Positions 7,011 to 13,141 of a DNA stretch of 13,141 bases are shown piece by piece (the stretch's first letter is position 1; each line of letters begins with the position of its first letter). The stretch is taken from NCBI GenBank assembly GCA_021775835.1, contig JAJFHC010000031.1, positions 1-13,141 on the forward strand, in the 5' to 3' direction. Under the pieces are notes generated by a model, which ran no database searches, had not been told where the DNA came from, and was given only the letters and a program-made list of their open reading frames with translations. The position numbers and the translations under genes are program-made. The DNA is from Hyphomicrobiales bacterium. Lineage in GTDB: Bacteria > Pseudomonadota > Alphaproteobacteria > Rhizobiales > JAJFHC01.

Positions 7011-8723
7011 ATGACGGCATTCAAGATCTTTTTTCAATCCGATGCCTCGCGCTGGCGTCAGGCCCTGATTCTGGTGTGCCTGCTGGCCGCAGGACTTGCC
7101 GAAGGCTTCGGACTGGCGACCATTCTTCCGGTACTAGCCGTGAGCACCGGGGACGACCTCGGTTCCCGTCCGGAGTTTGCAACCCAGATGATCGATTTCC
7201 TGTCGTCATTGGGATTGCCGATCTCATTTACAAGTTTGTTGATTGTCATGATTTCGGGGCTTGCGGCACGCGAGTTCCTGACATTCTTCGCCATGAGTTT
7301 CATCGGCTATACGATTGCCGATCTGGCGACCAGCTACCGCCGCCGCCTGATTGACGGGTTTCTGAAAGCCAAGTGGGCCTATTTTACGAAAGAGCCCCTC
7401 GGCCAGTTGACCCATGCCGTCAGTTCCTTCGCCTCGGGCGCCGCCGACTCCTTTCTGCAATCGGCGCGTTTCATTGAAGTGTTGATGAGGACGGTGGTCT
7501 ATCTCAGCGTTATCGTCGTCATTTCGGGCAAGCTTGCGCTGATCGCTCTGGGAGCCGGTCTCGTGATCGTGAGCGCACTGCACTTCCTGGTCAACATTGC
7601 AAAGAAGGCCGGACGCAAACAGATACTGACGGCGCAACTGTTGAACATCAACCTTACAGACACATTTGGCAGCATAAAACCGCTGAAGGCGATGGCCCGA
7701 CAGGACCACGTTCACGTCGTTTTTAACCGCACGATCAAACGGCTTCGCAAACTCATTCGCCGAACTGTCATTTCGAGCCAGGGGCTCACGAACCTTCAAG
7801 GCCTGCTCGAAACTCTCGCGATTGGGGCAGGGCTCTATGTCGCCGTAGTATATTGGAATATACCAATCCTGGAACTCGGCGTCATCGGTGGCCTGATGCT
7901 CCACATCACCAAGAGTGTCGGCAAGGTTCAGCGCATGGCACAGAATGTGGCAAAGCAGGAAGTGTCATTCTGGCGAATTCGAGAGATCATTCAAGAAGCT
8001 GAAGCGGCACAAGAAGTCTCCACAGGAAAAGATACCCCTACTTTGGATAGGGGAATAACCTTGAGCGGCATCGACTTTTCGTTCGGGAGCAAGGTTATTC
8101 TCACGCAAGCTTCTGCCGAACTTCCGGCAAACAAACTCACCGTCATCCATGGACCGTCCGGACAGGGGAAAACGACCCTGACTGATCTGATTCTGGGCCT
8201 CTACAAACCAGACGGCGGTCAGGTTCTAGTCGATGGAGTGCCATTGGACCGGATTGACGTTCAACAATGGCGCAGCCTTGTGGGTTATGTCCCTCAGGAG
8301 CTCATTCTGCACAATGGTACGATAAAGCTGAACATTACATTGGGCGATCCCAAGTTCACCGACGAGGAGGTTTGGGACGCATTGCGGATTGCAAATGCAG
8401 TTGAATTTGTCGAGGAGCTCGAAAATGGAATTCATGCCGAGATCGGCGAACAGGGACTGAAACTTTCCGGGGGGCAACGTCAGCGAATCTCGCTCGCCCG
8501 GGCACTGGTACACAATCCGCAACTGATCATACTTGATGAAGTCACCAGCGCACTTGATCCGCAAACCGAAATTGAAATCTGCAATCAGATACACACCCTC
8601 GCAAGTACGAGAACTATCATATCGATCACCCATCGGGCGGCTTGGCTTGACACAGCCGATTTAATTCTGGAGATAGCAAATCACAAGATCGGCTCCCGAA
8701 CGATAGATAGGGCCGTGGCTTGA
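7011..8723 (+). CDS. ABC exporter, fused membrane and ATPase domains (MsbA/PglK-like)
   Basis: A half-transporter of 570 residues that should work as a homodimer in the inner membrane. About six hydrophobic spans are visible (roughly 19-43, 72-98, 158-176, 178-195, 262-281, 286-300). The C-terminal nucleotide-binding domain has Walker A GPSGQGKT (381-388), Q-loop VPQE, ABC signature LSGGQ (485-489), Walker B LIILDE (505-510, catalytic Glu510), D-loop SALD and switch His541. All key residues are present. The fused layout and the position just before glycosyltransferase genes suggest export or flipping of a lipid-linked oligosaccharide or glycolipid. Peptide or drug export cannot be excluded. 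Start ATG 7011; an upstream ATG at 6991 is in another frame and hits a stop at once. Confidence 0.9.
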   Translation: MTAFKIFFQSDASRWRQALILVCLLAAGLAEGFGLATILPVLAVSTGDDLGSRPEFATQMIDFLSSLGLPISFTSLLIVMISGLAAREFLTFFAMSFIGYTIADLATSYRRRLIDGFLKAKWAYFTKEPLGQLTHAVSSFASGAADSFLQSARFIEVLMRTVVYLSVIVVISGKLALIALGAGLVIVSALHFLVNIAKKAGRKQILTAQLLNINLTDTFGSIKPLKAMARQDHVHVVFNRTIKRLRKLIRRTVISSQGLTNLQGLLETLAIGAGLYVAVVYWNIPILELGVIGGLMLHITKSVGKVQRMAQNVAKQEVSFWRIREIIQEAEAAQEVSTGKDTPTLDRGITLSGIDFSFGSKVILTQASAELPANKLTVIHGPSGQGKTTLTDLILGLYKPDGGQVLVDGVPLDRIDVQQWRSLVGYVPQELILHNGTIKLNITLGDPKFTDEEVWDALRIANAVEFVEELENGIHAEIGEQGLKLSGGQRQRISLARALVHNPQLIILDEVTSALDPQTEIEICNQIHTLASTRTIISITHRAAWLDTADLILEIANHKIGSRTIDRAVA

Positions 8724-8832
8724 AAAGGTCGGCGGTCGATGACGCGGTCGAAAGGTCCAGCGTTTCCGGCCATGTCGCCACGAGTTGGGGTGGCCACGGG
8801 AATGCCTATGCCACTTCGATCTTGGTTTTGAT

Positions 8833-9672
8833 ATGACAACCACGTTTACCGTTATCACCCCGTGTTTTAATGCTGAACTCTGGATTGAGGGAACAATGCA
8901 GAGTGTGCTCGCTCAGAGCTGCTTTCGCGATGGCAGCGCGAGGCTGCAGTACATCGTTGCTGATGGCGCTTCCAGGGATTCGACTGTCGAGATCGTTCGC
9001 GGCATCATCCAGGATCATTCAGATGACCATCTGACGATTAAACTGATCAGCGAACCTGACGACGGTGTATATGATGCACTTGCCAAAGGGCTTGCGCGCG
9101 CTGAGGGCGATATATGTTGTTACATAAACGCTGGTGATTTCCATCACCCGCAAAGTTTTGGCGTTGTCGCGGCCATATTTGAGGCAGGGCTGGCACGCTG
9201 GCTTACTGGCTTCCAATCGGTTTGCAATACGGCAGGCGAGCTAACGGATGTGCGTATCCCTTATCGCTATCGCAGGGCATTTTTCGCGAACGGTTTTTAC
9301 GGCTCCCGGCTGCCGGTCGTTCAGCAGGAGTCAACATTTTGGAGCGCTGATCTTAACGCTCTGGTCGATCTTGAACGACTGCGGTCATTTCGTTTGGCCG
9401 GGGACTTCTACCTCTGGCATTGCTTCGCCGGCGCGGAAGACTTGAGGATTGTCGCGTCCATGCTCGGTTGTTTTCGAAAAATGCCGGGACAACTTTCCGA
9501 CAAATACCGAGATGTGTACAGCAACGAACTGCGCCTGATCTCTCGGGAGCCGACACTTGCCGAGAAGATGCTTGGACATCACGATGCAGTGAAATTCCGG
9601 TGGCTCAGGACCGGGCGCAGGCGGGACGCGAGTCATATCATCTTTGATCACAAGGGTGGACGGTGGTCATAG
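8833..9672 (+). CDS. Glycosyltransferase family 2 (WcaE-like)
   Basis: Transfers a sugar from a nucleotide-sugar donor during glycan assembly, on the cytoplasmic side of the inner membrane. It has 279 residues from ATG 8833. It starts with the typical VITPCFNA (7-14), followed by VADGASRDSTVEIV (42-55), then EPDDGVYDALAKGLARAEGD (74-93) and INAGD (98-102), which stands at the DXD metal/donor-binding position. VVQQESTFW later resembles the acceptor-side loop of colanic-acid type family 2 enzymes. An in-frame TTG or GTG start further upstream (from 8785) is possible, but residues before 8833 do not look conserved. It lies 109 bp after the exporter and 48 bp before the next glycosyltransferase, so it is probably in one operon. 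Donor and acceptor sugars are unknown. Confidence 0.88.
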   Translation: MTTTFTVITPCFNAELWIEGTMQSVLAQSCFRDGSARLQYIVADGASRDSTVEIVRGIIQDHSDDHLTIKLISEPDDGVYDALAKGLARAEGDICCYINAGDFHHPQSFGVVAAIFEAGLARWLTGFQSVCNTAGELTDVRIPYRYRRAFFANGFYGSRLPVVQQESTFWSADLNALVDLERLRSFRLAGDFYLWHCFAGAEDLRIVASMLGCFRKMPGQLSDKYRDVYSNELRLISREPTLAEKMLGHHDAVKFRWLRTGRRRDASHIIFDHKGGRWS

Positions 9673-9720
9673 GTTCGCAACCTGTTGAGCTGGCAACGTA
9701 TGGCAGGACAGTATGTTGCG

Positions 9721-10662
9721 ATGCCTGAGCGTGCAGTATTTGTTAGGCTAAAAGGCGGCCTTGGGAACCAGCTTTTTCAGTTTGCCACGGTATATGCTTT
9801 GGCCTGCCGCAATGAGGGTCTCCTGAATCTCGAAATCGAATATTATTTCCGCGATACAATACGCGAATATGAATTGGACGCCTTAGGGATCGACGCAGCC
9901 GTGGCAACGGCGTCGGAAGTCGAACATTTTGCCGTCGATCACAAGTGGCGAAGAGTTCTGGGCAAAACTTTCGGCAGTCAACAAACCTTCTTGCGAAAAG
10001 GGCTTTACATCGAACCCCATTTCCACTTCTCGCCGGATATCTTGCAGCTGCAACCGCCGGTATTGATTGACGGCTATTGGCAATCAGATTGCTACTCTGC
10101 CGATTTTGCAGACGAACTGCGTGCGATGGTTGCTCGACCCGAATAACCGTCTCAGGACCTCCTGGACAAGGAAGCCGAGTTTGCCGGTTTGGCCACATCA
10201 ATCTCGGTCCATGTGCGTCGGGGCGACTACGTAACCGGAAAGTCGGCCGGCAAGACGGCCGGCTCCTGTACGCCCGATTACTACCGACGGGCCGTACAGC
10301 ATATGCTAGCCGCCTATCCCGGAGCCACGGTTGTCATATTCTTTGACGATCCCGTTTTTGCTGGTGACATGTTGTCCTTTGCGCCTGACAGACTGGTCAT
10401 CGATGGTGATCCAGCAAAACCTGCAGGCGACCTGTGCCTTATGGCGACATGCAACCACCATGTTCTGGCGAACAGTTCTTTCAGCTGGTGGAGAGCCTGG
10501 CTCAATCCGATACCAGGAAAAACTGTAATAGAACCGAGGCAGTGGTTTTCCCGTGAGTATCTTTTCAAACACAGCATCTATGATTTGTACCCCGACAGTT
10601 GGTTGACTCTGTCTAAGAGAAATTGCGACGTTGCCGCTCTAAGAGACTTCAAATTTCTGTAG
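9721..10662 (+). pseudogene. Family 11 glycosyltransferase (alpha-1,2-fucosyltransferase-like) with in-frame TAA
   Basis: The reading frame runs from ATG 9721 to the stop at 10660-10662 (314 codons, a normal length for the family) but is broken by TAA at 10144-10146, codon 142. Both halves are in the same frame and together carry the full set of GT11 marks. The first half has RLKGGLGNQLFQFA near the N-terminus and IDGYWQSDCY. The second half has SISVHVRRGDYV with the HxRRGDY donor-binding motif (His at codon 164), SCTPDYYRRA and HHVLANSSFSWWRAWLN. Since the HxRRGDY half is essential for GDP-fucose binding, the 141-residue first product should be inactive. The change could be a genuine nonsense mutation or a base-calling error, since one substitution would restore the frame. 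An upstream ATG at 9700 is possible. Confidence 0.88.
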
Positions 10663-10711
10663 GCAAGAGTTACGCTGCCAGCGCACTAGTATCGTATTCG
10701 TATCATTGGAC

Positions 10712-11557
10712 ATGAAACTCATGAGTTCACATTTCGCTTGGGGAGGCTCGGCAACTGACCGCTACGTTAAGTATGTCTCTCGCCTCGCGCGCGACAGCCC
10801 CGAATTCTCAGTTTTTAGACGAGAACCTGACTATACCTGTATCGTGGAAAACGTAACGCCGGAGGATGGGGAATTCCTTTTCGATGCTCTGGACAACGAA
10901 TACGTCCGACAGATAATTCTTGATTCGGAACCGGCCGATGAGATCGGGTCCGCGTCAACCATTCTTATCCAGGACAGGAAAATATCACCCACTACGATAC
11001 GCTATGGGTATCATATTTCTAAGATAATTGCCCAGTTTCCAAAATTCCTAAAAGTACAGTCCATTTGCGAAATAGGCGTGGGTTATGGCGGTATGGCCCG
11101 AATAATCTGCGAATATCACAAACGCTGTGGCGGATCACTAAAGTCATACAGAATGTTTGATCTTCCTGACGTCCTCAAACTCGCACAACGGTACATGTCA
11201 CACTTCGAACTCCCAACACACTTTGAATACATGACACTTTCCGACGTCCAGAAAATCAACAATGATACGTATGACTTTGTTCTAAGCAACTGGGCGTTCT
11301 CAGAGTTGAACCGCAACGTCCAGATGGATTACATTTTAAAAGTAGTATCTAAAGCCAGAGCGGATCAGATGATTATGAATACGGGGCTTAATGGTTCCCA
11401 AAAAGCGTTTGGCAAAAATAACAAGTGTCTCTCTGACGCCGAAATTCTGAGGATGCTGCCCAATGCCCAAATTTCCGACGACCCTTCGCCGAAGGGATAT
11501 GTTTTGGTTTTCGGAAACGAACTCAAAAATAACTCAGCCAAACCTGCATACGATTAA
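10712..11557 (+). CDS. Putative sugar O-methyltransferase (SAM-dependent)
   Basis: A class I SAM-dependent methyltransferase of 281 residues, of the type found in polysaccharide gene clusters as 'putative sugar O-methyltransferase'. Motif I is CEIGVGYGGMARII (119-132), followed by MFDLPDVL (148-155), where the acidic residue fits SAM ribose binding, and DFVLSNWAFSELN (188-200) as motif IV/V. The N-terminal 110 residues form the family-specific helical cap. It would methylate a hydroxyl on a sugar of the glycan made by the neighbouring transferases. Start ATG 10712; the open frame begins with TTG 10706 and another ATG lies at 10721. It ends in a double stop TAA TAG. It is clearly A+T-richer than the exporter, as is the next gene, suggesting these two were acquired together. 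Confidence 0.82.
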   Translation: MKLMSSHFAWGGSATDRYVKYVSRLARDSPEFSVFRREPDYTCIVENVTPEDGEFLFDALDNEYVRQIILDSEPADEIGSASTILIQDRKISPTTIRYGYHISKIIAQFPKFLKVQSICEIGVGYGGMARIICEYHKRCGGSLKSYRMFDLPDVLKLAQRYMSHFELPTHFEYMTLSDVQKINNDTYDFVLSNWAFSELNRNVQMDYILKVVSKARADQMIMNTGLNGSQKAFGKNNKCLSDAEILRMLPNAQISDDPSPKGYVLVFGNELKNNSAKPAYD

Positions 11558-11621
11558 TAGGTTGAGATATTCTGGTTGTGATAAATCTGCGGAAAATTAG
11601 GCAATCAACGCTCTGTTGTTC

Positions 11622-12611
11622 ATGGAACGCACAAATATGCGCAAATTCGAGAGTTCGATTATCCGGGAAATCAAGGCAGAGTTTGAGAGTACTTTCTCAG
11701 AAACTCTGGATAGTGGATTGCCTTTGGCGAGAGAGCCCTTTTTCAATTTTCTCGAATCCAGGAGCTTTGTGGAGCTTTGGCATAATCTTGCTCTGGAGAT
11801 ACGCGAAGAGTTTTTTGAAATAGACGACGACGTGTGTTTGCAAATCGCCCCGACGCCGAGAATCTTTTTACCGAACCAGCACGGAACATCATTCCACACG
11901 GACTATCTCTACGGTCATGGACTGGGATCCAAGACAGTGTGGGTGCCGCTCCACGGAGTAACAAAGCAAAATTCGTTTGCGTTCCTGAAGCCGGGCAGGG
12001 AGGAGGAGTTTGCCGAGCTGAATTTGTTTGCTGACTACACCGTTGAACTTGAGAACAAGCTTCTGAAGGAATCGGAAAATGTTGATGTCAGTGACGAGGA
12101 GTGTGTTGTGTTCTCGTCAACGGAAATTCACGGCTCTCCCATAAACAGCAGCGGCGTCGCCCGATATTCGTTCGATTTCAGGATGTCAGTTTCAGTTGAC
12201 GAGTCGTCGAACAAAAATTTGAACCAGTATTTCTTACTGTCTGATGATACTTGGAAAAACCCGTTTGAAGATCTGAAGAATCGAAAGTTTCTGAAGTATA
12301 TTTGTGGTTCGAAGCGTTTCTCGACCAGAGCCCAACACATACTTATCAATTCTATATCAGATGTCTTTCAGCTCAATATAGTTGCGCAGGAGGCAGAGTT
12401 GGAGAGGTTTGGTCACCCCATATTTGAAAAGTACCTGGACGGTCTTATCGAATTCAAGGAGTTTGACAGTCTGATCGTTGCATCAATGGAAATTTTGAAC
12501 AGTGAGAAACTCGAGTCATATGCGAGGAGTGGCGTTGACATATTTGTTGCCTGCGAAGAGCAATTCCTGAAGGAGCTGGTGCGATGTAAACGGCGGCGGC
12601 AGCTACGTTGA
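11622..12611 (+). CDS. 2-oxoglutarate/Fe(II)-dependent oxygenase-like protein
   Basis: 329 residues with a probable double-stranded beta-helix oxygenase core. The iron triad can be read as His92-Thr-Asp94 (in SFHTDYLYGHG) and His170 (in EIHGS). Arg181, eleven residues after the distal His, is placed correctly to bind the 2-oxoglutarate carboxylate. The spacing His-X-Asp ... His-X10-Arg matches phytanoyl-CoA dioxygenase-like enzymes. Similar oxygenases occur in sporadic carbohydrate gene clusters, where they are thought to oxidise or modify a sugar or its substituent. The C-terminal 130 residues (about 195-329) are helical and unrecognised. It lies 64 bp after the methyltransferase on the same strand. 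Start ATG 11622; ATG 11637 is an alternative. Fold assignment moderate, substrate unknown. Confidence 0.7.
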   Translation: MERTNMRKFESSIIREIKAEFESTFSETLDSGLPLAREPFFNFLESRSFVELWHNLALEIREEFFEIDDDVCLQIAPTPRIFLPNQHGTSFHTDYLYGHGLGSKTVWVPLHGVTKQNSFAFLKPGREEEFAELNLFADYTVELENKLLKESENVDVSDEECVVFSSTEIHGSPINSSGVARYSFDFRMSVSVDESSNKNLNQYFLLSDDTWKNPFEDLKNRKFLKYICGSKRFSTRAQHILINSISDVFQLNIVAQEAELERFGHPIFEKYLDGLIEFKEFDSLIVASMEILNSEKLESYARSGVDIFVACEEQFLKELVRCKRRRQLR

Positions 12612-13002
12612 AACGATCAACCATTCGATTTGTATTGCACTTGCGTGATCTCAAGGTCGATCAGGCTGGTTCTAAAGCGGAGGTGTGGGCCGCGAAGACG
12701 TTGAAAACAAAGTCCTCAACTCATGCAACCAAAAATACGGCGAATGTTACATAAAGCGTTGTGTATGCGCCGATAGCAGCGGGTGACTGGTCGTAACCGT
12801 AGATCCCTAAACACGGTAATTGTGAATGCGGAAATCTGCTTTGCGCTTCAATGTCCGCCACACGTTCGATCTGAATACAGCCCTCGGATAGAATTCTCCA
12901 TCTCCCAACCAAGGGATCATAATTGGAAAATTCCAGCTCTAAACGGTCCGAATCTTGGGAGGCACGTCAATCGGCATGAAGGTCTTGATCTGGTGTCGTT
13001 AG
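12612..13002. other. 390-bp stretch between the sugar cluster and the IS, no supported gene
   Basis: A plus-strand frame (12783-13040) contains ALNGPNL near 12936, faintly like the start of type II dehydroquinate dehydratase, but the rest does not fit. A minus-strand frame (12721-12912, TTG start) ends in a hydrophobic tail. Both look like remnants or chance. The stretch may be what is left of a gene destroyed near the insertion element. Confidence 0.35.
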
Positions 13003-13141
13003 TGAACCGCCCCGGGATTGTCGGAGGCTCCAACTCTTGAGTAAATGGAGTCATCATGAGCAAGACAACGAACAAGTTTTCATCTGAAGTACGTGCCCGG
13101 GCGGTGCGGATGGTATTGGATCACGAGGGCGAGCATCCCTC
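13003..13141 (+). mobile_element. Left end of an IS3-family insertion sequence (partial)
   Basis: The sequence starting TGAACCGCCCCGGGATTGTC at 13003 is the terminal inverted repeat style of IS3-family elements. It is followed 33 bp later by the orfA start. The element runs beyond the window edge, so the right end and target duplication cannot be seen. Confidence 0.82.
13056..13141 (+). CDS. IS3-family transposase OrfA, N-terminus only
   Basis: ATG 13056 is preceded by TGGAG six bases upstream. The 28 visible codons read MSKTTNKFSSEVRARAVRMV followed by LDHEGEHPS. This is the well-known beginning of the helix-turn-helix OrfA of IS3-group elements, which binds the element ends and is fused to the DDE-domain OrfB by programmed -1 frameshifting. 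The catalytic OrfB is outside the window. No defect is visible in the part seen. Confidence 0.88.
   Translation, partial: MSKTTNKFSSEVRARAVRMVLDHEGEHP

Noticed and set aside
7224..7904. Minus-strand ORF of 226 codons inside the ABC exporter gene
   Set aside because: It overlaps the membrane domain of a convincing transporter and has no recognisable protein features.
12783..13040. Dehydroquinate dehydratase (AroQ) fragment based on ALNGPNL
   Set aside because: Only about seven residues agree and the sequence on both sides does not fit the family; the frame runs into the IS terminal repeat.
1..13141. CRISPR array, tRNA, rRNA or phage integrase
   Set aside because: I looked for regularly spaced repeats, cloverleaf-like segments and integrase motifs and saw none; the only long direct repeat is the two-copy 128-bp element.

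Overview
The window looks like a piece of an alphaproteobacterial chromosome or large replicon. The lineage is an inference from the G+C-rich codon use of the acyl-CoA ligase, the type of IS3 element and the general gene style; there is no rRNA or tRNA gene to anchor it. It appears to be an accessory region assembled from several blocks with different base composition. Long stretches between the blocks hold no convincing gene.

Left block (1-3880): a stand-alone reverse transcriptase on the minus strand (133-1464), with a complete catalytic core (motif YIDD) but no maturase or endonuclease domain. It fits the 'unknown group'/defence-associated RTs better than a mobile group II intron protein. 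A strong hairpin lies just past its stop codon. Upstream of it lie two perfect 128-bp direct copies 355 bp apart, with a possible promoter between them. Divergently, on the plus strand (2520-3764), is an unrecognised membrane protein with one TM helix and a long coiled coil. A 40-codon ORF overlaps its stop codon and looks like the start of a cut-off partner gene.

Middle block (3880-6883): about 160 bp of apparently non-coding DNA, a conserved hypothetical protein on the minus strand (4038-4760), about 430 bp without a gene, then a well-preserved G+C-rich long-chain acyl-CoA ligase (5192-6883).

Right block (7011-12611): a co-directional surface-polysaccharide/glycoconjugate cluster. It holds an ABC exporter with fused membrane and ATPase domains, a family 2 glycosyltransferase, a family 11 (alpha-1,2-fucosyltransferase-like) glycosyltransferase interrupted by one in-frame TAA, a putative sugar O-methyltransferase and a 2-oxoglutarate/Fe(II) oxygenase-like protein. 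Together they could extend, decorate and export a glycan or lipid-linked oligosaccharide. G+C content appears to fall from the ligase towards the last two genes, which suggests separate acquisition.

Right edge (13003-13141): the left end of an IS3-family element, with its terminal repeat and the first 28 codons of orfA, running out of the window. The most interesting candidate for an undescribed system is the reverse transcriptase with its duplicated upstream segment, possibly with the divergent TM/coiled-coil protein. A functional link between these is not shown by the sequence.
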